Source: an uncultured Rhodospirillales bacterium (GTDB lineage Bacteria; Pseudomonadota; Alphaproteobacteria; Reyranellales; Reyranellaceae). Taken from it: a stretch of 64,000 nucleotides of DNA. Below, in pieces: positions 46,182 to 55,291 of this stretch. Each line of letters starts with the position of its first letter. The stretch's first letter is position 1. Below the pieces are notes generated by a model. The model was not told the DNA's origin and did not search any database. It was given only the letters and a program-made list of their open reading frames with translations. Made by a program: the position numbers and the translations under genes. Location: the NCBI GenBank assembly GCA_945957125.1, contig CAMFJT010000004.1, positions 1 through 64,000 of the forward strand, given 5' to 3'.

Positions 46182-47771
46182 TCACCGGTCGAGCCAGACG
46201 TCCTCGAAGCGCCAGTTGTTGTAGATGCTGTTGACGTGCAGCGTGATGTTCTTCACGTGCGGCCACCAGCAGCCCGCGGCGCGGCCATAGGCGATGATCG
46301 GCTTGGCCATCTCCTCCTGCAGCTTGCGATCGATGTCCCACACCATCTTCAGGCGCTTGTCCTGGTCGAGCTCGCGAGACTGCGCCTCGAACAGCTTGGT
46401 CATCTCGGGATTGCAATAGCCGTTGTAGTTGCGCAGCGAGCCGCAGCCGTAGGTCTCGAACAGCGCCACGTCGGGATCGTCGACCGCGATGCCGCTGAGG
46501 TTGAGCGCCACGGCGTAGTCCTTCTTGAACACCCGGTTGTAGTAGACGCCGGTCTCGATGACCTCGAGCTCGCCGTCGACATAGACCTGCTTGAGCTGGT
46601 CGATCAGGATCACCGCCGGATCGCGGAAGGTGGCGATGTTGCGCGTGCTGACCTTGACCTTGAGCCGCTTGTCGGGACCGTAGCCCGCCTCCCGCATCAG
46701 CGCGCGCGCCTCGTCGCGCGCCTTGGCTACGTCACCGTATCCCGGCACGTCCTTCAGCATCTCGTCGGGCATCCCCCACACGCCGTCGGGCGGCGCCAGC
46801 ATGATGCCGCTCGGCTTGCCCTGCCCTTCGGCCAGGATGTCGATGAACGCCTTGCGATCGATCGTCAGCCCCAGCGCGCGGCGGATCTTGGGATTGTCGA
46901 ATGGCGGCGCCTCGGCATTGACGATCAGGTTGGAGCTGACTCCGGTCTCGCGCATGGTGCAGATCGCCTTGGGCGCGTCGGCCTTGATGTTCTTGAGCAG
47001 CGGCACCGTCACGTCGGTCGGGAATGTCATGTCGAACTTGCCGCTGACGAACGACAGCATGCGGGTCGAACGGTCGGGAATGATGGTGAACTCGATGCCG
47101 TCGAGGTAAGGCAGCCCCTTCTTCCAGTAGTCCTGATTTTTGACCAGCTTGATGGTCTCGTTCATCTTGAACTCGGCCAGCTTGAAGGGCCCGGTGCCGA
47201 TCGGGCGCCGCCGCATCTGGTCGGGCGGCACGTGGCAGGCGTAGATCGGCGTGTAGCCCGAGGCGAGCAGACCGAGCAGCGAGGGTTGCGGCGCCTTGAG
47301 ATGGAACGTCACCTGGGTGTCGCTCTCGACCGTCACCTTCTCGACGTTGCTCCACCAGGCGCCATGCGGGTTGCGGCGCAGCTTGCTCTCGCCGCTCAGC
47401 AGCAGGTCGAAGGTGCAGGCGACATCCTTGGCGGTGAAGGGCTTGCCGTCGTGCCATTTCACGCCCTCGCGCGTCGTGAAGACAAGCTTCTTGTAGCCGT
47501 CCTGCCATTCCCACTTCGTCGCGAGTTCCGGCACGATCGACTGCAGGCTGTTCTTCGGCACGTGCTGGTCGAACAGCACCAGGTTGTTGTAGACTGCCAT
47601 GAACGCCGCCGGCACCGACACCGTCGCCTCTTCGTGGATCGAGGCGCTGGGCGGATTGTCCATATGCTGGATCTTGAGGATTCCGCCTGATTTCTGGGCC
47701 CATGCGGGCCCCCAGAACGCAATCGCCGCCGCAGCGGCAAGCAAGGCAACGCGACCTCTTTGGGCGTTCAT
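46182..47771 (-). CDS. ABC transporter substrate-binding protein (SBP_bac_5), no adjacent permease
   Basis: Signal peptide ending AWAQK; TTREGVKWHDGKPFTAKDVACTFDLLL. Confidence 0.93.
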   Translation of the reverse strand: MNAQRGRVALLAAAAAIAFWGPAWAQKSGGILKIQHMDNPPSASIHEEATVSVPAAFMAVYNNLVLFDQHVPKNSLQSIVPELATKWEWQDGYKKLVFTTREGVKWHDGKPFTAKDVACTFDLLLSGESKLRRNPHGAWWSNVEKVTVESDTQVTFHLKAPQPSLLGLLASGYTPIYACHVPPDQMRRRPIGTGPFKLAEFKMNETIKLVKNQDYWKKGLPYLDGIEFTIIPDRSTRMLSFVSGKFDMTFPTDVTVPLLKNIKADAPKAICTMRETGVSSNLIVNAEAPPFDNPKIRRALGLTIDRKAFIDILAEGQGKPSGIMLAPPDGVWGMPDEMLKDVPGYGDVAKARDEARALMREAGYGPDKRLKVKVSTRNIATFRDPAVILIDQLKQVYVDGELEVIETGVYYNRVFKKDYAVALNLSGIAVDDPDVALFETYGCGSLRNYNGYCNPEMTKLFEAQSRELDQDKRLKMVWDIDRKLQEEMAKPIIAYGRAAGCWWPHVKNITLHVNSIYNNWRFEDVWLDR

Positions 47772-47891
47772 TGTTTCCTCCCTGACTCTATCCGATTTCG
47801 AAGCACCTCCTCGATCTACGCACGCACGCCTACGCGATTCACATCGACTGTGGTCAAGCGCGACGCGCTTGGCAATCCTCGTCGTTCACGG

Positions 47892-48875
47892 TCACGGCGT
47901 GTAGAGGCCCCGGGCGGCGGCGAGCCGCACGCAGATCGCCTCGATGGCGTCGAGCGTCGGTGTCGCCACGCCCGCCGCGCGGCCGAAGGCGACGGGGGCG
48001 CGTACGATCGATTCGATCTCCATCGGGCGGCCGAGCTCGTAGTCCTGCAGGATCGACGGACGATGGTCGGGATAGGTGCGCTGCGGGCCGAAGCGCTGGT
48101 CGGGGCTGTCGTCGAGCATCACGCCATGAGCAGCCGCGACCGCGAGCGCCTCCTCGAGCGCGCGCCGGGCCAGCGGATTGACCGTCGGATTGCCGAGGAT
48201 CGTCGTCGGCTCACGCAGGATGAGGCACAGCGTCGACCCGCACAGATTGGCCATCAGCTTGTGCCAGATGTCGTAGCGGATATCGGTCGTTGCCGGCGAG
48301 GCGATGCCGGCGGCGATCAGGGTCCGGCGCAGGGCGAGGATGCGCGGGCTCTGACGGTCGTCGGTCTCGGCGACCCACAGCGTGTTGCGTTCCGGCGAGA
48401 TATTGCGCACAACGCCGGGCGCGATCACGTGGTTCGACGAAGTCACCACGGCACCCACCGTGCGTTCCATTCCGATCGTACGCGCGAGCGCACCGCCGGG
48501 ATCGAGGCGCGACAGATCGGGCGCGGCAGGCCGCGCGCCGAGGCCGTGTCCGTACCACCACGGAATGCCGTTCTGCACGAAGGCGACCATCGTGTCGCCG
48601 CGCAGCAACGGGCCGATGGCGTTGGGCAGGACATGCTGACCCGACGATTTCATCGTGACCAGCACGGCATCCTGCGGGCCGAGATCGGCCGGCTCGTCGC
48701 TCGCCTTCACCGGCATCACGATCTTCCTGTCGCCGGTCAGCAGGGTCAGGCCGTCGGCGCGGATCGCCTCGAGATGCGCGCCGCGCACCACCACCGACAC
48801 CTCGTTGCCCGCCGCGGCGAGGCGCGCGGCGAAATTGCCGCCGATCGAGCCGGCGCCGTAGACGCAAATGCGCAT
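47892..48875 (-). CDS. Ketopantoate reductase (PanE/ApbA) family protein
   Basis: MRICVYGAGSIGGNFAARLAAAGNEVSVVVRG; VTMKSSGQ; DIRYDIWHKLMANL. Confidence 0.9.
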   Translation of the reverse strand: MRICVYGAGSIGGNFAARLAAAGNEVSVVVRGAHLEAIRADGLTLLTGDRKIVMPVKASDEPADLGPQDAVLVTMKSSGQHVLPNAIGPLLRGDTMVAFVQNGIPWWYGHGLGARPAAPDLSRLDPGGALARTIGMERTVGAVVTSSNHVIAPGVVRNISPERNTLWVAETDDRQSPRILALRRTLIAAGIASPATTDIRYDIWHKLMANLCGSTLCLILREPTTILGNPTVNPLARRALEEALAVAAAHGVMLDDSPDQRFGPQRTYPDHRPSILQDYELGRPMEIESIVRAPVAFGRAAGVATPTLDAIEAICVRLAAARGLYTP

Positions 48876-48903
48876 GATCCCCACTACCAGGAAGCGAACC
48901 GTG

Positions 48904-49446
48904 CTAGGTCTTCGACTCCGTCAGCTTGAGCGAGTCGAGGAAACGGTTGGCAGCGGCCTTGCTTTGTTCGTTGTCGACGGTCACGAGCAGGCGGAACAGG
49001 CGGTCCTTGGCGATGTAGGTGCGCATCATCACCCCGGCGCCGGCCTCGCCCTCGATGTCGAGCGCGTAACCGTCCCAGCCCTGCAACGTCACCGGCTCGT
49101 CGCGCAGGTATTTGTACTGCGGCTTAGGGAATGCCTTCTCGGCTTCGCCGCGCCCCAGCTCCCGGGCCATCTCCTTGCTGTCGCGGCTGGAAAGCGCGCC
49201 GGGATCGTAGTCGACATAGTCGAAGTTGAAGATCTGGCCGCCGCGCCGCGACTCCCAGGCGACCCGCGCGCTGGCGTGACCCTTCTCCTTCTCCGTGGCG
49301 ACGGACTTGGTCGCAGGCGACGGCATCTCGAGCCGGAAGCGCAGGTCGGGCGCGACGATGGTCTGCCAGTCGTCGGCCTGGGCGCGTGCGCCCAAAGGAA
49401 CCACCAGCAGAGACAGCAAGAGCAGACGGCGTTCGATGACACTCAT
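48904..49446 (-). CDS. Hypothetical secreted protein
   Basis: Signal peptide MSVIERRLLLLSLLVVPLGARAQ; 180 aa; C-terminal RLFRLLVTVDNEQSKAAANRFLDSLKL. Confidence 0.7.
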   Translation of the reverse strand: MSVIERRLLLLSLLVVPLGARAQADDWQTIVAPDLRFRLEMPSPATKSVATEKEKGHASARVAWESRRGGQIFNFDYVDYDPGALSSRDSKEMARELGRGEAEKAFPKPQYKYLRDEPVTLQGWDGYALDIEGEAGAGVMMRTYIAKDRLFRLLVTVDNEQSKAAANRFLDSLKLTESKT

Positions 49447-50297
49447 GCAGCCGGCACCAGATCCTCTCGGCCCGACCATTCCCACGCCACACCGGTGCGC
49501 GAGACGCCGAGAAGCAGGCCATGCAGTTCCCTGGGATGCACCCAACCGCCATCGGGCTCGGTCACCGGATCGCTGCCGCGCGGCGTGTAGCGTGCATTGG
49601 CTTGCAGCAACCGCCCGCGCACCTCGGGCCAGTCGTGCACCTCGACGTAGCACATATAGAGCGAATCGCCGTGCTTGTGGGCGAAGCGTCCCATCGGATG
49701 GACATTGTCGGTGACTTGACTCAATTCGATGCGGTCGAGCCGGTTGGGCGGATCGAACAGGGTGAGCGTGCCGACATAGCCGAAGCGCTCGCTGCCGATC
49801 GCGCTGAAGCGCGACGGATCGAGCCCGAACAGGCCGGCATAGACCGCCGCCACCCGCCGCCAGTCGCTCATCAGCGTGTTGGTCGTCTCGTACAGGAACG
49901 ACACAGGTCCCACCCTTTTGCGGTAGGTGCTCTGCGAGATCACCATCGGCAGCCCGAAGGTGGCGTCGGGGCCGAGATAGAGCTGCTCGCCGTCGCGCTC
50001 GTAGGGCACGCCGAGACCCTCCCAGCGCTTCACCATGCCGTCGAGGTCGGCAGTGCAATAGCCCGCCGTCATCAGCCCCTCGCCGCGGCGGGACAGGAAG
50101 TCCTGCGTCAGCCCTGCCCCATCGGCCTCGCACAGTTCGAACTCGCTTTCGCCGACGGCGAGGATCGTGCGCCGGGCGGAGAGATACCGGCTGTGATCGT
50201 GCCGCGCGACCTCGCTGCCCAGGAGCTGGCCATAGCGCTGGGCCGCCCTGGTGGCGTCGTGGACGGCGATCTGAACCCTGTCGCAGCGGTCGAGCAT
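49443..50297 (-). CDS. VOC/glyoxalase family protein
   Basis: DRVQIAVHDATRAAQRYGQLLGSEVARHDHS; two VOC-like halves. Confidence 0.8.
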   Translation of the reverse strand: MLDRCDRVQIAVHDATRAAQRYGQLLGSEVARHDHSRYLSARRTILAVGESEFELCEADGAGLTQDFLSRRGEGLMTAGYCTADLDGMVKRWEGLGVPYERDGEQLYLGPDATFGLPMVISQSTYRKRVGPVSFLYETTNTLMSDWRRVAAVYAGLFGLDPSRFSAIGSERFGYVGTLTLFDPPNRLDRIELSQVTDNVHPMGRFAHKHGDSLYMCYVEVHDWPEVRGRLLQANARYTPRGSDPVTEPDGGWVHPRELHGLLLGVSRTGVAWEWSGREDLVPAA

Positions 50298-50312
50298 GGA
50301 CCGCACCCTACC

Positions 50313-51677
50313 TCAGTAAGCGTAGTCGCGGAACAGCGGTGCGAGGGCGCCGTTCCATTCGCCCCGCCATTTCTCCAGCAGCTCGTCGGCCAGCGCCTTG
50401 CCCGAATCGACTGCACGGTCGAGCGGCAGGAGATAGGCCGACTCGTCGTTGCCGCGCCCGTCGAGCCGTTTGCGCGCACGCAGTCCGCCATGGGCGATCT
50501 TCAGAACCTCGCGGCCAAGCTCGTACAGCGGCTTTCCCTTGAACGGCGTCTGTAGCCCGCTCTTCGGCGTCTCGGCGCGCAGGTAGTCGTGATCCGCCAC
50601 CGTCCAGCCCTTCACGAGATCCCATCCCGCATCGAGCGCGGTCTGGTCGTAAAGCAGCCCGACCCACAGCGCGGGCAGCGCGTTCAGCATCTCATAGGGG
50701 CCCGAGTCCGCGCCGCGCATCTCGAGATAGCGCTTCAGCCGCACCTCGGGAAAGGCCGTGGTGACATGGTCGGCCCAGTCGTTGATGGTCGGCAGCTCGC
50801 CCGGCCGCGCCGGTAGCTTGCCCTTCAGGAAGTCCTTGAAGTCCTGGCCCGAGGCATCGATGTACTTGCCGTCGCGATAGACGAAGTACATCGGCACGCC
50901 GAGCATGTAGTCGGCATAGCGCTCGAAGCCGAAGCCGTCCTCGAAAACGAACGGCAGCATGCCACAGCGGTCGGGGTCGGTGTCGGTCCAGATGTGGCTG
51001 CGATAGCTCTTGTAGGGGACGGGCTTGCCTTCGACGAAGGGGGAATTGGCGAACAGCGCGGTCGCCAGCGGCTGCAGGGCGAGCGAGACGCGGAACTTCT
51101 TCACCATATCCGCTTCCGACTCGAAATCGAGATTGGTCTGCACGGTACAGGTGCGCAGCATCATGTCGAGGCCGAGCCTGCCCTTCTTCGGCATGTACTC
51201 GCGCATGATCTTGTAGCGGCCCTTGGGCATCCAATGGACGTCCTCGCGCGTCCATTGCGGCGCGAACCCCAGCCCGATGTAGCCGGCACCGATCTCGCCC
51301 GCGACTTCCTTGACCTCGCGCAAATGCTGCGCGGTCTCCGCCGCCGTCGCGTGCACCGTCTCCAGCGGCGCGCCGGAGAGCTCGAACTGCCCGCCCGGCT
51401 CGAGCGTGATGCTGGCCTTGTCGCGCAACAGGGCGATGGTGTTGCCGTTCTCGACCACCCGCTCCCAGCCGAAGCGCGTCAGCCCTTCGAGCATGGCGCG
51501 CACGCCGGCCGGACCCTCATAGGGCAGCGCCTTCAGGGTCTTCGCGTCGAACCCCAGCTTCTCGTGCTCGGTGCCCATGCGCCAGGCATCGCGGGGCTTG
51601 TTACCGGCAGCAAAGTACTCGATCAGCTGCCGCCGATTTTCGATCGGCGCGCCGCCGCCCGATGGTGGTGCGGACAT
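50313..51677 (-). CDS. gshA: Glutamate-cysteine ligase
   Basis: WRMGTEHEKLGF; ITLEPGGQFELSGAPLETVH; MPKGRYKIMREYMPKKGRLGLDMMLRTCTVQTNLDF. Confidence 0.96.
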   Translation of the reverse strand: MSAPPSGGGAPIENRRQLIEYFAAGNKPRDAWRMGTEHEKLGFDAKTLKALPYEGPAGVRAMLEGLTRFGWERVVENGNTIALLRDKASITLEPGGQFELSGAPLETVHATAAETAQHLREVKEVAGEIGAGYIGLGFAPQWTREDVHWMPKGRYKIMREYMPKKGRLGLDMMLRTCTVQTNLDFESEADMVKKFRVSLALQPLATALFANSPFVEGKPVPYKSYRSHIWTDTDPDRCGMLPFVFEDGFGFERYADYMLGVPMYFVYRDGKYIDASGQDFKDFLKGKLPARPGELPTINDWADHVTTAFPEVRLKRYLEMRGADSGPYEMLNALPALWVGLLYDQTALDAGWDLVKGWTVADHDYLRAETPKSGLQTPFKGKPLYELGREVLKIAHGGLRARKRLDGRGNDESAYLLPLDRAVDSGKALADELLEKWRGEWNGALAPLFRDYAY

Positions 51678-51889
51678 GCGTTGATGCTCCCTCATCGCCC
51701 CGCGCCACGAGAGCGGCGGAGCGGCGCGGTCGCATGAGCTTTCCTCACGCGAGCCCGCGGCTGGTTCATGACGTTCGGAGTCCCCTCTCCCATATCGGCG
51801 GGGGCGCGCGCAAGGCTCTTGCAAACGGGGTTGCGCCGGGAGCGCGGCGCTCCACAGCCGCACTCATAACCACCAACTTTGACTCTTTT

Positions 51890-52029
51890 CTTTCTCCTCC
51901 CCCGTCTTCGGGTGAGGTGGCGCGGTAATCCGCGACGGAGGGGTCATAGGCCACACCGATTCCGCGACTCATGCCCCCTCCGTCCGCGCAAGACGCGGCC
52001 ACCTCCCCCGAAGACGGGGGAGGAGAAAG
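51890..52029. repeat. ~140 bp inverted-repeat element, copy B
   Basis: Same architecture as 34096-34234: CTCCTCCCCCGTCTTCGGGTGAGGTGGCGCGGTAATCCGCGACGGAGGGG ... CCCCTCCGTCCGCGCAAGACGCGGCCACCTCCCCCGAAGACGGGGGAGGAG. Confidence 0.95.
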
Positions 52030-52034
52030 GGAGG

Positions 52035-52829
52035 CTAAAGGGGCACAGTGCCGCGTGAGGTGCGGTAGTCGCTCTGCAGCCTCGGCGTCGGCTGGCGCCA
52101 GTCGCCGACCATGGCCTGCCAACAGGCCAGCGCCGCGAGCGCGGCAGTGTCTGCGCGCAGGATGCGCGGGCCGAGGCCGACCGCCATGACATCCTTCATG
52201 CGACGAAGGCCCGACAGCTCCGTTTCGGCGAAGCCGCCTTCCGGACCGATCACGATCGCCCAAGGCGCCGCGCGCGCCGCCTCGTCGAGCGCGGCCAGCG
52301 CCTCGCCGATCGGCGGGCCGCCGCCGGTCTCGTCGCACATCAGCAGGCGACGGCCGGCCGGCCATGCCGCGAGCAATCGCCCGAGGTCGATCGGCTCGCG
52401 CACCTCGGGCACGGAGAGACGCTCGGTCTGCTCTGCGGCCTCGACGGCATTGGCCCGCAGCCGCTCGACATTCACCCGCTCGACGTTGGTGTGGCGCGTG
52501 ATCACCGGCTGCAGCACGGCGACGCCCAGCTCGGTCGCCTTCTCGGCGATGTAGTCGATGCGTGCGCGCTTGACCGGCGCGAAGCACAGCCAGAGGTCGG
52601 GCTCGGCGGCCTGCTCGCGCCGGCGTTCACCGACCTCGGCAACCGCAGCCTTCTTGCCGCGCAGCGACAGGCGCGCCCGCCATTCGCCGTCGCGGCCGTT
52701 AAACAGCAGCAGCTCGGCACCGTCCTCGCGCCGCATGACGTGGCGCAGGTAGTGTGCCTGAGCCTCGCCGAGCGCGGCCTCGCTTCCTGCGGATAGATCG
52801 GCTTCGACGAATAGACGCGTGGCGCTCAT
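52035..52829 (-). CDS. rsmE: 16S rRNA (uracil(1498)-N(3))-methyltransferase
   Basis: RLFVEADL; AHYLRHVMRREDG; IDYIAEKATELGVAVLQPVITRHTNVER; VIGPEGGFAETE; LGPRILRADTAALAAL. Confidence 0.96.
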   Translation of the reverse strand: MSATRLFVEADLSAGSEAALGEAQAHYLRHVMRREDGAELLLFNGRDGEWRARLSLRGKKAAVAEVGERRREQAAEPDLWLCFAPVKRARIDYIAEKATELGVAVLQPVITRHTNVERVNVERLRANAVEAAEQTERLSVPEVREPIDLGRLLAAWPAGRRLLMCDETGGGPPIGEALAALDEAARAAPWAIVIGPEGGFAETELSGLRRMKDVMAVGLGPRILRADTAALAALACWQAMVGDWRQPTPRLQSDYRTSRGTVPL

Positions 52830-52846
52830 GCGCTCATGATGCAATC

Positions 52847-53773
52847 ATGACTGCCGGGCCGACAACCACGGGCTTCACCGACATCGACCGCCAGCACTGG
52901 ACGCTGCGCTACCTGCCGGCGTGGGCGCGGCCGTACGGTCGGCTGGCGCGCTGGGACCGGCCGATCGGGACGTGGCTGCTGATGCTGCCTTGCTGGTGGT
53001 CGGCGGCGCTGGGCAGCGGCCAGAACTGGCCCAACCTGATCGGCTGGATGGCGCTTTTCGCAATCGGGGCCTTCGCCATGCGCGGCGCGGGCTGCACCTG
53101 GAACGACATCGTCGACCGCAAGATCGACGCCCAGGTCGAGCGCACGCGCGGCCGGCCGCTGCCGGCGGGCGAGCTCAAGCTGCGCGACGCGCTGATCTGG
53201 ATGGCACTGCAGTCTCTGGTGGGCGTGGCGATCCTGTTCAAGCTGAACAAGGTGGCGGGCGGGGTGGCGCTGCTCTCGGTGGCGCTGATCGCGATCTATC
53301 CGACCATGAAGCGCTTCACGTCGTGGCCGCAAGCGGTGCTCGGGCTGGCCTTCAACTGGGGCGCGCTGGTCGGCTATGCCGCCGTGACCGGCACGCTGTC
53401 CTGGGCAACGGTTGCGCTCTATTGGGGCGGAGTCGCCTGGACGCTGGTCTACGACACGATCTATGCGATGCAGGATCAGCGCGACGATTCGATCATCGGC
53501 GTGCGCTCGACCGCGCGGCATTTCGGCGACAAGCCACGGCGCTGGCTGGCCCTGTTCTCGGGCATCACCCTGTTGTGCTGGACGACCGCCGGCCTGCTCG
53601 CCCATCTGCAGTCGGCTTATTACGTGGGGCTGGCCCTGATCGCGCTGCACTTCCTCTGGCAGATCGCCTTCCTCAAACCCGACGATCCGGCCGACTGTCT
53701 CGCGCGGTTCAAGTCGAACGCCCAGGTCGGCCTGCTCCTCACGGCATCGATCGTCGCGGCGCATCTCCTCTGA
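52847..53773 (+). CDS. ubiA: 4-hydroxybenzoate octaprenyltransferase
   Basis: RWDRPIGTWLLMLPCWWSAALG; MRGAGCTWNDIVDRKIDAQVERTRGRPLPAG; YDTIYAMQDQRDDSIIGVRSTA. Confidence 0.96.
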   Translation: MTAGPTTTGFTDIDRQHWTLRYLPAWARPYGRLARWDRPIGTWLLMLPCWWSAALGSGQNWPNLIGWMALFAIGAFAMRGAGCTWNDIVDRKIDAQVERTRGRPLPAGELKLRDALIWMALQSLVGVAILFKLNKVAGGVALLSVALIAIYPTMKRFTSWPQAVLGLAFNWGALVGYAAVTGTLSWATVALYWGGVAWTLVYDTIYAMQDQRDDSIIGVRSTARHFGDKPRRWLALFSGITLLCWTTAGLLAHLQSAYYVGLALIALHFLWQIAFLKPDDPADCLARFKSNAQVGLLLTASIVAAHLL

Positions 53774-54441
53774 TGGCCCGCCTGCCGGTCGACCCCGAGG
53801 GCTTCATCCGTGCCAACCTCGCCCTCGAGCGGCCCGCCATGGTGCCGGAGTTCAGGCTGTGGCTGGCGACCGAGTACGTGCCGATCTGGCAGGCGACCGA
53901 AGCCTGGATGGAGCAGCAGAACATCGACCCGCCCTACTGGGCCTTCTGCTGGCCGGGCGGCCAGGCGATCGCCCGCTACCTGCTCGACCATCCCGCCACG
54001 GTCCGGGGCAAGCGCGTGATCGACTTCGCCGCCGGCTCGGGCGTGTCGTCCATGGCGGCAGCCCGGAGCGGCGCGGAGTCGGTGACCGCCAACGACATCG
54101 ATCTGCTCTCGCTGGTCGCCGCCCGCCTCAACGCCGAAGCGAACGGGCTGGGGCTCGAGGTCAGCGCCGACGATTGGCTGGCCCATCCCGACAAGGCGCC
54201 GCCGGCCGAGGTCGTGATCGCGGGGGACGTCTGCTACGAGCGCGAGATGTCGGCCCGCGCCCTGGCCTGGCTGCGCGGCCATGCCGATGCCGGCCGGCTG
54301 GTCCTGCTCGGCGACCCTGGCCGCAACTACTTTTCCGCCCAGGGGTTGGAGGAGCTGGCGCGCTACGAGATTCCGACCTCGCTGCAGCTCGAGAATCGCG
54401 GCATGCGCGAGACGGTCGTGTGGAAGGTGCTGCCGATCTGA
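53773..54441 (+). CDS. Class I SAM-dependent methyltransferase (ETF-beta lysine methyltransferase-like)
   Basis: PPYWAFCWPGGQAIARYLLDHP; RVIDFAAGSGVSSMAAARSGA; VIAGDVCYE; ATGA-type overlap with the ubiA stop. Confidence 0.85.
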   Translation: MARLPVDPEGFIRANLALERPAMVPEFRLWLATEYVPIWQATEAWMEQQNIDPPYWAFCWPGGQAIARYLLDHPATVRGKRVIDFAAGSGVSSMAAARSGAESVTANDIDLLSLVAARLNAEANGLGLEVSADDWLAHPDKAPPAEVVIAGDVCYEREMSARALAWLRGHADAGRLVLLGDPGRNYFSAQGLEELARYEIPTSLQLENRGMRETVVWKVLPI

Positions 54442-54486
54442 TTCCCCGGCTGTTCTTTCACAGAGCTTTCGGGGTACAGCTTCTTC

Positions 54487-55239
54487 ATGGCCCCCAAGAC
54501 CCCGCGAGCGACGCTGAAGCCGGACGATTTCACGACGCTCTACGAGGGTTTCGACGCCCCCGTGTCGCGCTACGACTGCGGCCGAAAGTGTGCTCCGCTG
54601 AACAAGGGCTCGGCGTTGTGCTGCTCGAGCCAGCATGCCGTGGTGGTGGTGCACAAGGTCGAGTTCGAGCTGCTCAAGGGACGGACCGACATCTGGTCGA
54701 AGTTCAAGCCCTACGACCGTTCGACCAAGCAGATCGTCGAGGAGTTGACGCATGACTGCATGGCGCTCGAATGCAAAGGCACCGCGTTCTGCGAGCGTCA
54801 CAACCGCACCATCGCCTGCCGTGGCTTCCCCTTCTACCCCTACCTGACCCGGCAGAAGGAGTTCGTCGGCGTCGGCACCTACTGGGTGTTCGAGGACCGC
54901 TGCTGGATGATGTCCAACCTCGAGATCGTCGAGCCAACCTTCGTCGAGCAGTTCATCGCGACCTACGAGAAGATCTTCGAGAAGGATCCGACCGAGTTCC
55001 AGACCTACGTGGAGTTCTCCGCTTCGGCCCGCCGCGTCTTCTCGCGCTGGAAGCGCGAGATCCCGCTGCTGAGCCGCGAGGGCAAGCTGATGATCGTCGA
55101 GCCGTCGACCGGCGCGATCCGTCCCGGCAAGCCGAAGGATTTCCCCAAGGTGACGCCGTTCAACTCCGAACGGGCCTATAAAGCTGCCTGCAAGGAAGCC
55201 GGCGGCGAGATGCCGAAGGAAGGCCTGCGGGTCGAATAG
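54487..55239 (+). CDS. Cysteine-rich protein, YkgJ-like (putative Fe/Zn-binding cysteine cluster)
   Basis: Cys-rich: DCGRKC...ALCC...HDCMALECKGTAFCERHNRTIACRGFPFYPY. Confidence 0.6.
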   Translation: MAPKTPRATLKPDDFTTLYEGFDAPVSRYDCGRKCAPLNKGSALCCSSQHAVVVVHKVEFELLKGRTDIWSKFKPYDRSTKQIVEELTHDCMALECKGTAFCERHNRTIACRGFPFYPYLTRQKEFVGVGTYWVFEDRCWMMSNLEIVEPTFVEQFIATYEKIFEKDPTEFQTYVEFSASARRVFSRWKREIPLLSREGKLMIVEPSTGAIRPGKPKDFPKVTPFNSERAYKAACKEAGGEMPKEGLRVE

Positions 55240-55291
55240 CGCTCATCGTCGAGCGAGGACGGCGAGCGCTCCGCTTTCGAAAGGTCGTACG

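Noticed and set aside
45939-47690. 583 aa plus-strand ORF
   Set aside because: Shadow of the well-supported 46182-47771 binding protein.
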